Shown: positions 1 to 8,693 of the stretch, in pieces
Position numbering within the stretch: the stretch's first letter is position 1
Layout: each line of letters starts with the position of its first letter
Source: Giardia muris
Taxonomy: Eukaryota; Fornicata; Diplomonadida; Hexamitidae
Length of the DNA stretch: 64,000 nucleotides
NCBI GenBank assembly: GCA_006247105.1
Contig: CM016925.1
Span: 248,001 to 312,000, forward strand
Direction of reading: 5' to 3'
The notes under the pieces: model-generated
The model's input: the letters and a program-made list of their open reading frames with translations, nothing else
Databases searched by the model: none
Told to the model about the DNA's origin: nothing
Made by a program: the position numbers and the translations under genes

Positions 1-2049
1 AAGATCCCGCTCGTGTTCGACTTGCTTCTTTGCATCTTCCATCGCAAAAATCAACTCTCGATACTCTTCAACCTCTTGTCGTCTCTGTAGAATCTCGGCC
101 CCAAGGGTTTCTACGATAGACCTGATATCATCGCCCGTAACGCCTTGCGACTCCGCTATCGTACGTAGCTGCTTATCAATTCCGTCATAGGCGGTTTTCT
201 GAAGGGTTGTAGTTTCAGTGAGTCTCGCAAGCTCTGCTGCTAGGCTTGTGTTATCGGCTACGAGAGTTTCGATCCTGAGGTCCTTATCGTTGCTCAACTT
301 CCACAGGCGCGCGAGCTCCGCCTCGAGCTCCTCAATCCTCTCGTTCGCACCCGCTAACTCCTCGCGGACTTGCTCAAGCTCGCGCTCGTTGTTCTGAAGA
401 CGGGACCGATATTGCGAACATTCCTCACGAAGAACGAGGACCTCGTCATGCCTGGCAACCCGTTTGTCCTCGATGGTCAGCTTCGACGAGATGAGATTAC
501 TGATGACATTCGAATGCGTCGTGAGCTGTTCGGGAGAGTTGAAGAGGTCGTCCATCCGCAGAGACTCTGTCCCTCGAAGCGTAGGCATGAGAGTCCCCGT
601 CGCGGTGGCCGGTTCTGACTGGTTATCGTGCGAATATGCCACACGGCGCTCAGGAGTCGCGATGCTGAGCGCGTTCTTCAGCTCGTGAAGCTCCTTCTCG
701 AGCTGCTCGTTCCGATTTCGTAGTACACAATACTCCGTCCGAAGAGTTTCAAGCTCCTGCAAAAACCCGTTCCGCTCCTGGGTCAACTGTTCGATCCGCT
801 GCCCGGCGGTGATTTGGCTCCTCTGAGCCCCAAGACTAAGCCCCGCGTCGATCTGTGATGTGAGAAGCGGGGCAGGCTCGCTTGAAGTGGCCTCGGCACT
901 CGACGAGATGTCACTCACGTCCAAGCGTACCCGCCGCTCCAGCTGCTTAGGACCTACCTTAATGCCAACTCTCTGAGGTTCATCTCCCTGAACATACTCA
1001 TTGATAGAGGGTTGAGCTTCAAGAGGTACGACTGGTTCCGTAGCAAGATACTCGTTCGCCTTCTGAAGAGCCGCCCTGGTACTGAGGAGAGTGCTAGCGG
1101 CCCCGGCAGGTGGAACCCCAAGGGTGCTGAATATAGATGGGGGCTCTGTTGGAGGATGTACTGCGCTTGTCCCTGCCTCCTGACGATACAGCATCTCACT
1201 GTTCTGTAAAGCAGCTTGGGCCAGCTCGGCTGGGAGCTCATTCAGAGCCGTCTTAAGGGCGTCGATCATCCGATCTCTATCTGCGATCTGCGCGGCCTTG
1301 CTCTCCAGAATGTCTCTCTTCTCTTGTTCGATCGCCTGGATGTATTCGCTGAGCTTCGTGTTCTCCTCAAACAGGACGTCCATGTTGTTGCAGATGGCGT
1401 CCTTCTCAGCAAGTAGCTTACTAGCCTCGGCCCTACTCCGCGCGAGGTCCGCAGCTAGAGCCTCTATCTGACTCCGCAGGTTCGCAAGCTCTGTTTGATC
1501 CCGCCAGAGGCGCTCAGCATAATCAGCGCTGAGCCCACGCAAGTGTGCTAACTCGGCCGCAGCTGCCTGGTCAAGATCCATTGCCGCTATCTCGGGGTCG
1601 TTGCGGATGAAGCTCAGGAGTTGCGAGGGATGTACGAGCGTCGAGCCGAGCATCGCCGTGTGGTGTGTCTGGTCTATGATCGCCGGGTTTCCGTCGATGA
1701 GCAGGCGGTACTGCTGCTCGAGCTCTCGGTGCCGCTGCTGTAGGAGGTGATACTCGTGCTCAATATTCTGAGTCCGAGTGTTGTATCGTTCCTCAAGAGC
1801 CGCCAGCTGGGCGCCGACATCAGTATTCTCTGCACTCAGTGCGGTGATCTTTATGTTGAGAGTCTCCCGCTCTGCCGAGGCTTCCTGCAGACCGAGCTCC
1901 AAGTCCTGGATATGTAGTCGTGCCAATGCACTCTGCTGCCGTTCGCGCGCGAGATCGGCCTCGGCCTTCTCCAGAGCCGCCCGGAGCATGCGGAGCTCAT
2001 CGGGGAGTGCGGGCTCCAGAGGGTATGCAACTTCACTGAGGTAATTCAT
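1..2049 (-). CDS. Coiled-coil protein, C-terminus beyond window edge
   Basis: The frame is open without a stop from an ATG at 2049 down to base 1, at least 683 residues, so the C-terminal end lies outside the window. The translation begins MNYLSEVAYP and is dominated by heptad-like stretches rich in Glu, Leu, Arg, Ala and Gln, interrupted near residues 320-400 by a Pro/Ser/Thr-rich segment. That pattern indicates long coiled coils, as in cytoskeletal or basal-body scaffold proteins, but I recognise no family. The ATG is preceded by a run of six A, the usual context for genuine starts in this window, and lies 8 bp after the stop of the upstream same-strand gene. The function is unknown; a structural role is inference. 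Confidence 0.85.
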   Translation of the reverse strand, partial: MNYLSEVAYPLEPALPDELRMLRAALEKAEADLARERQQSALARLHIQDLELGLQEASAERETLNIKITALSAENTDVGAQLAALEERYNTRTQNIEHEYHLLQQRHRELEQQYRLLIDGNPAIIDQTHHTAMLGSTLVHPSQLLSFIRNDPEIAAMDLDQAAAAELAHLRGLSADYAERLWRDQTELANLRSQIEALAADLARSRAEASKLLAEKDAICNNMDVLFEENTKLSEYIQAIEQEKRDILESKAAQIADRDRMIDALKTALNELPAELAQAALQNSEMLYRQEAGTSAVHPPTEPPSIFSTLGVPPAGAASTLLSTRAALQKANEYLATEPVVPLEAQPSINEYVQGDEPQRVGIKVGPKQLERRVRLDVSDISSSAEATSSEPAPLLTSQIDAGLSLGAQRSQITAGQRIEQLTQERNGFLQELETLRTEYCVLRNRNEQLEKELHELKNALSIATPERRVAYSHDNQSEPATATGTLMPTLRGTESLRMDDLFNSPEQLTTHSNVISNLISSKLTIEDKRVARHDEVLVLREECSQYRSRLQNNERELEQVREELAGANERIEELEAELARLWKLSNDKDLRIETLVADNTSLAAELARLTETTTLQKTAYDGIDKQLRTIAESQGVTGDDIRSIVETLGAEILQRRQEVEEYRELIFAMEDAKKQVEHERDL

Positions 2050-2057
2050 TTTTTGGA

Positions 2058-4022
2058 TCACTCGGTATGCGGCGACCTGGGGGCGCTCATGGCCCGGAAG
2101 TGCTTCTTCAGGGCGTTATCGAAGCTCCCAACGAGGTCGTAGCGGGCGGTGAGCATCTCATACCCGGATACGATATACTGCTCGGGGTCCGGCATCGATA
2201 AGAAACCAGAACCTTCGAAGCGTCGAGGAGGATCCGAGGCAACGAAGCGGTCGCGCACTTGAAGGAAGGAAGGAGCGAAGGCAGATGGAGAGGCGGGATC
2301 GGTGAGTCCTGAAGCGGCCTGTGGGTATTGGATGGGTATGGTGATACTACCGAAGGAAGATGGCAACGAGGGTGCGTTAGGTGCTGAATGATCTGATAAT
2401 GGGGTGCGACAATACCTCTCCACGATCTGATCAATCGTCTGTGATCTTGGTGGTATCCTTCCCTCAAGGACATTATACACGTACTCCTTAGTCTCTGCAT
2501 AAAGTGCCGCCTTGGAACCGACTTGTATTCCAGCCTCGACGCTATGAAGAGAAGGTCCAGGAGTTGGGGAAGGTGGGGGAGAGATAGGTAAGTCAATAGG
2601 AGAGATGGCTCGTAGAGATAATGGGATTCTGGCAGATCTATCGGAAATGTCAACTGGAAGGGATGATAGAAGCGGACTATGGTCAAGGATTTGCACGGGG
2701 AGTACAGGTTTCTGTGTTAGTTTCTTATTCGCTATGAATCGAGATCGCCACCCAGTCATGGCTCTTTTAAGGCATCGCATCTCTCCTAGACGACGGACAG
2801 TGCGGTTGATCTTGATTCGCATGTGCAAATACTCCAGAAAGGCGGCACAAACAACCTGAGTCTTCGGATGTCGCATTTCTAAACATCGACGTAGTCGAAC
2901 GTGCTTGTGTAGGACTCTGCGCGCACGTGAGACCAGGAACCAGCGGCTAAAGAGACGTTTGAGGGTCGCACGCCTTCGCCATAGGTCAAAGAGTAATCCA
3001 AGATGCCGTCTCGGAGATTCATTGCTATAGGAAAGCGCAAGGACATTCCGTTTCAATGCCGCAAGGAAGCCGTATTGCCAAGCGGAGAAGGCAAGGCCGA
3101 GAAGCCTTCGTGTAACGCTCACTTGAAGGGAAGAGATCTTCGTATGAAGGCGGAGTAGATCATGAAATGCACGTTCATATAGACGTCGTCGATATAGCAG
3201 CTCACTATCTCGGAAACAGGCCTGGTACCTATGCGCCTTCCAAAGGAGAATGTCGAAGAATACATGTAGTAATCGGATTCGCTTTTGCGTGACCAGTAAT
3301 GTCTCAGTATCGTTCAACCGTAAGTATTTTAACCTCAAAGAGGACCAAGTCCTACGGCAAAGGAACGCTCCACGACTCTCTTCGGCCAGACGTCTGTGTT
3401 CTAACCGTTGCTGGAGGGCTTGAATCAAACGTGTGAAGACTCTTCTCAAGAGCAAGGTCTCGGAAAGTTCCGTACAGATACGTTCTCGAGAGGAGAGGAT
3501 GGTAGCTACTTGGACTTGTTGGAACCAAAAGGTCTTCATGTTAAGGGTGTGAATCATCTGGAGCTCGTTTCCTATCGTTCGGTACCGAGCATGAAGAGAT
3601 CGGAAATGGAGGAATACCTGATGCATTAGGAGTGATACATGGAAGTCTATGGCCACGTCCATGGGACCTCTAGGATCTTGGAAGGCAGAGACGTTTAGTG
3701 CCGAAACGCTGAGGAGGTCGGATGATACGAGGCCAGAAAGACTACATTCCGCCAATTGTTCTAAGGTCGGCACACGCTGAGGGTATGGTGTAGATAAGCG
3801 TCTAGGTGCGGGTAGGGTCTCACTAAGCTTGGAGGCCTGTGTCCCAGTAGTCAACAAGCTGACAGACGGTAAGGAAACCGCAGGACTGGTTGAGATCGAC
3901 GAGGTCGACGATGAAGATGATGAGAAGGACAATTGCAGGGTGGACCCTGGCGGCTTGAAAGATGCCTGGCTGGATGTGCGGGCCGGGACCAGTCCGAAGG
4001 CAGACCCAAACCAAGCGGCCAT
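2058..4022 (-). CDS. Possible Sfi1-like (centrin-binding repeat) protein, 654 aa
   Basis: This ORF of 654 residues has a Ser-rich N-terminal region (about 30-70), a basic central region (about 130-440) and a Pro/Ser-rich C-terminal region. The central part has recurring short blocks in which a Trp follows hydrophobic residues and is followed by Arg/Lys, for example AFSAWQYG, LFDLWRRR, LFSRWFLV and AMTGWRSR. This resembles the Sfi1 repeat (A-x7-LL-x3-F/L-x2-W) that binds centrin at spindle poles and basal bodies. The spacing is irregular, so the assignment is tentative; any basic helical repeat protein could look similar. It is divergent from the gene at 4077, with only 54 bp between the two starts. 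Confidence 0.8.
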   Translation of the reverse strand: MAAWFGSAFGLVPARTSSQASFKPPGSTLQLSFSSSSSSTSSISTSPAVSLPSVSLLTTGTQASKLSETLPAPRRLSTPYPQRVPTLEQLAECSLSGLVSSDLLSVSALNVSAFQDPRGPMDVAIDFHVSLLMHQVFLHFRSLHARYRTIGNELQMIHTLNMKTFWFQQVQVATILSSRERICTELSETLLLRRVFTRLIQALQQRLEHRRLAEESRGAFLCRRTWSSLRLKYLRLNDTETLLVTQKRIRLLHVFFDILLWKAHRYQACFRDSELLYRRRLYERAFHDLLRLHTKISSLQVSVTRRLLGLAFSAWQYGFLAALKRNVLALSYSNESPRRHLGLLFDLWRRRATLKRLFSRWFLVSRARRVLHKHVRLRRCLEMRHPKTQVVCAAFLEYLHMRIKINRTVRRLGEMRCLKRAMTGWRSRFIANKKLTQKPVLPVQILDHSPLLSSLPVDISDRSARIPLSLRAISPIDLPISPPPSPTPGPSLHSVEAGIQVGSKAALYAETKEYVYNVLEGRIPPRSQTIDQIVERYCRTPLSDHSAPNAPSLPSSFGSITIPIQYPQAASGLTDPASPSAFAPSFLQVRDRFVASDPPRRFEGSGFLSMPDPEQYIVSGYEMLTARYDLVGSFDNALKKHFRAMSAPRSPHTE

Positions 4023-4076
4023 TCAGTTTGCTCAGCCGTATGTGACAAGTCTTGAATGGATTTTAAAAAAGGGGGT
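4023..4076. promoter_or_regulatory. Compact bidirectional promoter region
   Basis: These 54 bp separate the divergent starts at 4022 (minus) and 4077 (plus). A TTTTAAAAAA run sits a few bases before the plus-strand ATG at 4077, matching the short A/T-rich initiator known to be sufficient for transcription in Giardia. Because the run lies downstream of the in-frame ATG at 4056, I take 4077 as the real start. Confidence 0.5.
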
Positions 4077-4520
4077 ATGAACCTGACTACCTTGCCGAAG
4101 TTCGTGAGCATAGATAAGATGGTGCGCCTCGACACGAAGACGACGTACGCGAAGCCGGACTACGACGAGGCGAAGCGCCTGACCTACGCGGTCACGTTCC
4201 GGAACGCGATCGGGGTCAAGGTCCCAACCGACTTGAACATCAACTATGAGAAGCTCGAGCTCACCCTCACTGAGCCCGATAACGGGAAGAACGTGGCAAC
4301 GATCCCGGCCTCCCAGATCCTCCTCGCGGTCCCGTCCCAGAACGTTGTGACTCAAGTGACCATCCTCGTCCTTAACGTGAAGGGGCGTGAGTCCTATAAG
4401 GTCTGGGTCCCTGCTGACGAGACTAGACGGGTCAACTACATCCTCCGGGACGTCAATAAGCTAGTTGAGCTCTACCGTGACGTCCTCGAAGAGAATGCCA
4501 ACCCATTCTCAATCTATTGA
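4077..4520 (+). CDS. Small hypothetical protein, 147 aa
   Basis: The predicted protein starts MNLTTLPKF and ends NPFSIY, and has mixed alpha/beta character with no membrane segment or signal peptide. Codon use is strongly biased to G/C at the third position, as in the highly expressed PFOR gene here, which suggests a real and well-expressed gene. An in-frame ATG at 4056 would add seven residues, but the A-rich initiator lies between the two ATGs and favours 4077. I recognise no domain. It is convergent with the V-ATPase subunit gene; the 223 bp between their stops hold nothing I can identify. Confidence 0.8.
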   Translation: MNLTTLPKFVSIDKMVRLDTKTTYAKPDYDEAKRLTYAVTFRNAIGVKVPTDLNINYEKLELTLTEPDNGKNVATIPASQILLAVPSQNVVTQVTILVLNVKGRESYKVWVPADETRRVNYILRDVNKLVELYRDVLEENANPFSIY

Positions 4521-4743
4521 TCTACTTGGGACGTTTCGTAGTTAGGGTCTCCGGAGTTAAGAGGAACGGAGAAGAGGAGGAGATGGAAGTGTAAAAGTTG
4601 GTAAAGACCCGCGCGCACCCGCGCATTTCACATGTGGAGACTACTAAAGAAGAAGGGCCAGTGCTTGGCCCAACCATCAACCTTCATACCCTCGAACCTT
4701 CATTATTTCACTCATGCCCCTTCCAGCTGCCACTGCATAGGCG

Positions 4744-5298
4744 TCAGTTCGTAACGCCGCCGTTCTGTGCCGCCTTACAGATGTCACCACCACCGGAGAA
4801 GAGAAGGATCAGGGCAATGATGAGGCCATAAAGGGCAAGGGCCTCACCGAACACTAGAGTGAGAAGCATGACGACGAAAAGCTTCGGCTTGCGAGCAACC
4901 GCACGGACCCCAGCGTTCCCAGTGACACCGATCGCGATTCCGGCGGCCAAAGCCGAGAGCCCCGTGCAAAGGCCCGCCGCCAAGGCGGCGAAGCTAGTCA
5001 TCAGAGGGACTCGCCCCGCGAGGATTCCATCACCGCTACTCTTGATGACAGTGTTAGCGACAATAGCATTAATTAACCCGTATATCCCAAGGATCCCGGC
5101 CATGATGACCGGAAGGGTATTCTTCATGGCCGCGTTCGGCTTCATCACCCCAGCGGCCATGACACCCTTCCCGGCCTTCGCCGTCCCGTACGCGCTCCCT
5201 AGGCAGGAGAACGCGATCCCGCACGCGGACCCGAAGTACCCGTAGAAGCAGGATGTGTACGGACATGCCAGGTCAAGATTTGCATTTGTGGTCGACAT
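4744..5298 (-). CDS. VMA3: V-type H+-ATPase proteolipid subunit c (16 kDa)
   Basis: This 184-residue protein forms the rotor ring of the V0 sector of the vacuolar proton pump, carrying protons across acidic endomembranes. It has four hydrophobic helices arranged as a tandem duplication. Helix 2 carries VIMAGILGIYGL and helix 4 carries LVFGEALALYGLI, in which Glu152 occupies the position of the essential proton-binding carboxylate of yeast Vma3 Glu137. The Gly-rich helix 1 (CLGSAYGTAKAG) and helix 3 (LSALAAGIAIGVTGNAG) are also typical. The length is slightly above the usual 155-165 because of short extensions at both ends. The gene is divergent from the macro-domain gene. Confidence 0.97.
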   Translation of the reverse strand: MSTTNANLDLACPYTSCFYGYFGSACGIAFSCLGSAYGTAKAGKGVMAAGVMKPNAAMKNTLPVIMAGILGIYGLINAIVANTVIKSSGDGILAGRVPLMTSFAALAAGLCTGLSALAAGIAIGVTGNAGVRAVARKPKLFVVMLLTLVFGEALALYGLIIALILLFSGGGDICKAAQNGGVTN

Positions 5299-5379
5299 AG
5301 TCGTAGCCTTTTTCCTTCCTGTCGTTTAACTTCCCGCGTACTTTTTTGGACCCGTCTTTTCCAACGTTTTTCTTTGGTG
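5299..5379. promoter_or_regulatory. Bidirectional promoter region
   Basis: These 81 bp lie between the divergent ATGs at 5298 (minus) and 5380 (plus). They hold several T-rich or A-rich runs (TTTTTCC, CTTTTTTGG, CGTTTTTCTTT) of the size of Giardia initiator elements on both strands. Confidence 0.45.
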
Positions 5380-6435
5380 ATGGAGGGCGGAATGGAGTCG
5401 GAGGTGACGATGGACGCGCCTCCGGCGCCTCTTGAGCGGGCGGAGCGGACGCTTGAGCAGGCGATGAACGACGCGTACGAGGGCGCCCAAGCGGTGACGA
5501 CTGAACCGGAGGAAATAGCTCCGGCCGTGACATCCCATTGGGATTCGCTCCCGACGCTTCTTCGAACAAGCCTTCTCGACTCGGGGAACCTCCTCTGGTC
5601 CGAGGCTGTGAAGGCTTTAACTGATAGTTATCAACCTCCACCACTTTACAAGAAGAACCTATCTTATGCTCGTCTGGCAAACCTGGGGTCTCTCGTCAAC
5701 ATCCCAAAGCCGAATAACGACGTTAACAAGAGGATCTGCGTCGTCCATGGAGATTTAACAGCTCTAAGGACCGAGGCGTACATCGTACCCGTCTCTCCTT
5801 CTCTTTCTGGAGCGGGTGGGAGCGAGGTCAATGCGTTGGTACATGCGAAGGCGGGCCCTCAACTGCAGACGGAACTCAAGCGGATAGGGGCGACTCTTCG
5901 GATGGGCGAGTCTTGTTTGACACGCGCATATAACATTGGAGCCGATACACCCGATCCAGGTACTGGGCTTGTTTATCCGATGTTCCTCCTTCATACCCTC
6001 ACCCCAAAGACAGAGGATTCGGCCGCCCTTAAGTCATGTTATGAACGAGCCTTGTATATCGCGTTGTCTGAGGAGCTTCGTACAATTGCAACCCCGATCC
6101 TTGCGGGCGTCCCTTATCCAACGCCTGGGATTCCATATTACCCTTTGGTCGGTAGCATCCATGTCATGCTGTCTGTCCTTCGTTCCTGGCTGGATCGGCA
6201 GGATGTAAGAGACCGTGTAGATCTCTTCATCGTGTGCTGCGCCACCGATCGCGAGGCGAACGTCATGCAGGAGCTGATGCCCCTCTATTTCCCACGAGAT
6301 TATGCTAATGAGGAACCGGACCCCTTGAATAACCCACCCCCACCACCCGTTGAGGAGCCCCCGCCTGAAAAGCCCAAGAGTAAGGCGAAATCCCGTGCCA
6401 CCTCGAAGAAGAGTAGCCGGAGGAGCGCTCGTTGA
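5380..6435 (+). CDS. Macro-domain (ADP-ribose-binding) protein, 351 aa
   Basis: Residues about 110-300 form a macro domain, the fold that binds or hydrolyses ADP-ribose and its derivatives. The N-terminal strand ICVVHGDLTALRTEAYIVPVS and the glycine loop around SLSGAGGSEVNALVHAKAG match the family's first conserved blocks, and RALYIALSEEL and RVDLFIVCCATD match later ones. Arrangement and length resemble the GDAP2-type eukaryotic macro proteins. The tail is Pro-rich, then Lys/Arg/Ser-rich (from about residue 315), suggesting nuclear or nucleic-acid contact. The start is the ATG at 5380; the frame is open slightly upstream but only with non-ATG codons. Whether it is a hydrolase or only a reader cannot be judged from the motifs. 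Confidence 0.85.
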   Translation: MEGGMESEVTMDAPPAPLERAERTLEQAMNDAYEGAQAVTTEPEEIAPAVTSHWDSLPTLLRTSLLDSGNLLWSEAVKALTDSYQPPPLYKKNLSYARLANLGSLVNIPKPNNDVNKRICVVHGDLTALRTEAYIVPVSPSLSGAGGSEVNALVHAKAGPQLQTELKRIGATLRMGESCLTRAYNIGADTPDPGTGLVYPMFLLHTLTPKTEDSAALKSCYERALYIALSEELRTIATPILAGVPYPTPGIPYYPLVGSIHVMLSVLRSWLDRQDVRDRVDLFIVCCATDREANVMQELMPLYFPRDYANEEPDPLNNPPPPPVEEPPPEKPKSKAKSRATSKKSSRRSAR

Positions 6436-6466
6436 GAGGTTAAACAGGTGAATAATCCAAAATTCA

Positions 6467-8689
6467 ATGGCCTTTGAACTGGCCACCTTTATGCGCCTCA
6501 CCCAGCCCCGTTTCAAGGAGTATCGTCCTCCGGACTTGACGGGCTTGGACCTTCCTGCGTTAGGGACGTTCACCGCAGACCTGGAACGATTATCACAGTT
6601 GGCGAATGCGACTCCCACAGAAGCACGAAAACTACTTCGGAGGCGCGAAACGCCTGACCCAAAGCCAGTTGACGTGCCCCCCGCCGTCCCAGTACCGCCC
6701 CTAGAGCCATCGGTCAATCTTTCCCTCTCCATGTCATCGGTTCCTGTTATTTCCCCGCAATTCCTACAATTTAAGACTGTAAGTCCTAAACCCAATTCCG
6801 CGAAATACCGACGTCATATCCCACAGGCACCATCGCCTACAAAGTACTCCACACCAAGTCGTAGGCCCGTTAAGAGACGTAGTCCTGAGAGCGTTCGGAA
6901 TGATCGGTTGAGAATGGAAGAGTTAGAACGGCGTCTTCAAGAGCTTGAGGATGAACGTCGGTACCTGGATGAGCGTCCACAGAGATCCCCAACCATCCTT
7001 TTACTCAAAGAGGTAGAAACACCGACTACTGTATTTAAACATAACAGTCCAACTGACAAAGGTCAATCTATCTTGCCAACGGCATTGTCAAGTTCATCGT
7101 CTCCAACCATAGTCGAAAGCCTCGCACATTCCACACGCCCATTAGATCGTCCACCTGACTCTTCTTTTAGCCCCTACGATATCCTTTCTAGGCCTCCGCA
7201 AAGACACTATGCGATACCTTCAATACCCGAGCCATTACAAGCAACCCAAGAGGAGTCGTTTGCAAAGGCAGCAGAGCATATCTCACGACTCCAAGAGGAT
7301 AAGGTACGCCTTCAAGCTCCAACACAGCTCTCAATTAGACGTGAGGAACGACGGTTAACTCCACCATCAAGTACTGAGCGGGTTCGAAAGCAAGTGATGG
7401 TAGATCCTCAAGCTATAATGAGCCCCCATGTCATTGCACATAGGCCTTTGACGCGACAAGGACAAGATGATCCTTTTGATTCTTTCACCTCCCATCAAAT
7501 TCGGACAAGGCGGGAATCAAATATGTTTGATGAGCCTAGTAGTAGTACGCATAACGTAGAGCAGCGTCCTCATGAGGCTCGGAAGTATAACAGCACCGCC
7601 TCTACTACAGCTTTTCCTCCCTCCGTTGATGAACTCATTGCTGCTCAGAACTCTCTTGAAGAACTTTATCGTCAGAAGCTTCGTCCCGCTCGTAACTCGA
7701 GCAACATCTTCGATCAGCAATATGGGATGTTACAAGAGCGACGCCAACGTGGTAGCGCTGCGGATACTGCTCCAGTGTTAGCACCCGAAATGCCTCACAA
7801 TAAGACCTTTGATAAGCCAAGTACTCCACATTTGCAAGCTTCACCAGAAAGGGGTAAGACAACTGATCATATACCTAAAACCTCAGTAGCACGAGAAGTC
7901 ATATCAACAGAGTCACCACGGATCATTGCTCACCTAAAGACAGCTATTACCCCGAAGCTGCTCACTGCAGATGAAGTTCTTGCCCGTCGAGATCTTAAGC
8001 TCTCCGATGTAGGCTTCTCAATGGCAGACACTCTTGTGGACCGGCACGAATTCGTCCCGATCATCTCCTCAACCATTCAAGGCGACGAGGGTGCAATACA
8101 ACTTGTCGCGGCTCAGAGCAGCTCGGGAATGAGCGCCCGTCCTACTAATGTTCCCATGACGAAATCCATCACTACCGCTTCCGGACAGTTCTTGGGGAAA
8201 AGTGTTCTGGATAGAAACGTCCTCTCGGTAAGCACACGCCTAGAAGGGGAGGGGGATTATGACGAGTCCCTTGCGGGAAGTGGTCGTGATGCCTTGCAAC
8301 GCCCCTTGACCCCTTTGCTCAAAAGGGAGAAGCCAGCACGCTCAATTAAGTTCGAAGGGCTCTCTGAGCTCTCCGACTTCACAGAACTTTCGGCGACAGC
8401 AGCAGACTCGCTGCTTCGAACGACGGGGAACATCGATAGACAGTGTGGAATTCAGTTGGCCAATCTAGCAGAACTAGAGTCTGCCCTATCCGAGTCTGTT
8501 CTTAATGCTCAGGGGACCTCCTTTAGTGAGCTTTCGGCGGGTCAGGCGAGTAGGAAGGGTCGGATCCTTCGTCGGAATGGAAAGCCGGGTGAATCGCGCC
8601 TTCGCCATAATACGGTCGCTGGACATGATAGTTCTTCAGATAACGTTCCAGTGGCTACCCACTTCCTTCGTCGCGTCCGCGAGCAGTAA
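6467..8689 (+). CDS. Hypothetical low-complexity protein with short coiled coil, 740 aa
   Basis: The ATG follows an A-rich stretch 31 bp after the macro-domain gene's stop. Residues about 140-170 form a short predicted coiled coil (LRMEELERRLQELEDERRYL). The rest is rich in Ser, Pro, Thr, Arg and Gln and is probably largely disordered, with many SP/TP dipeptides. Codon use is less GC-biased than in the neighbours, consistent with modest expression. I recognise no family. The stop overlaps an AGTAAAA polyadenylation-type signal, and the next ATG follows 4 bp after the stop. Confidence 0.8.
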   Translation: MAFELATFMRLTQPRFKEYRPPDLTGLDLPALGTFTADLERLSQLANATPTEARKLLRRRETPDPKPVDVPPAVPVPPLEPSVNLSLSMSSVPVISPQFLQFKTVSPKPNSAKYRRHIPQAPSPTKYSTPSRRPVKRRSPESVRNDRLRMEELERRLQELEDERRYLDERPQRSPTILLLKEVETPTTVFKHNSPTDKGQSILPTALSSSSSPTIVESLAHSTRPLDRPPDSSFSPYDILSRPPQRHYAIPSIPEPLQATQEESFAKAAEHISRLQEDKVRLQAPTQLSIRREERRLTPPSSTERVRKQVMVDPQAIMSPHVIAHRPLTRQGQDDPFDSFTSHQIRTRRESNMFDEPSSSTHNVEQRPHEARKYNSTASTTAFPPSVDELIAAQNSLEELYRQKLRPARNSSNIFDQQYGMLQERRQRGSAADTAPVLAPEMPHNKTFDKPSTPHLQASPERGKTTDHIPKTSVAREVISTESPRIIAHLKTAITPKLLTADEVLARRDLKLSDVGFSMADTLVDRHEFVPIISSTIQGDEGAIQLVAAQSSSGMSARPTNVPMTKSITTASGQFLGKSVLDRNVLSVSTRLEGEGDYDESLAGSGRDALQRPLTPLLKREKPARSIKFEGLSELSDFTELSATAADSLLRTTGNIDRQCGIQLANLAELESALSESVLNAQGTSFSELSAGQASRKGRILRRNGKPGESRLRHNTVAGHDSSSDNVPVATHFLRRVREQ

Positions 8690-8691
8690 AA
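8685..8691 (+). terminator. AGTAAAA polyadenylation-type signal overlapping stop codon
   Basis: AGTAAAA includes the TAA stop at 8687-8689 and ends two bases before the next ATG at 8694. It matches the Giardia AGTRAA signal, and the same A run serves as the A-rich initiator of the downstream gene. Confidence 0.55.
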
Positions 8692-8693
8692 AC

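Noticed and set aside
5374..5379. Upstream non-ATG extension of the macro-domain gene (TTG, GTG)
   Set aside because: In a eukaryote the ATG at 5380 is preferred. The same reasoning removed non-ATG extensions at 8505, 24539, 32179, 47950 and 57749.
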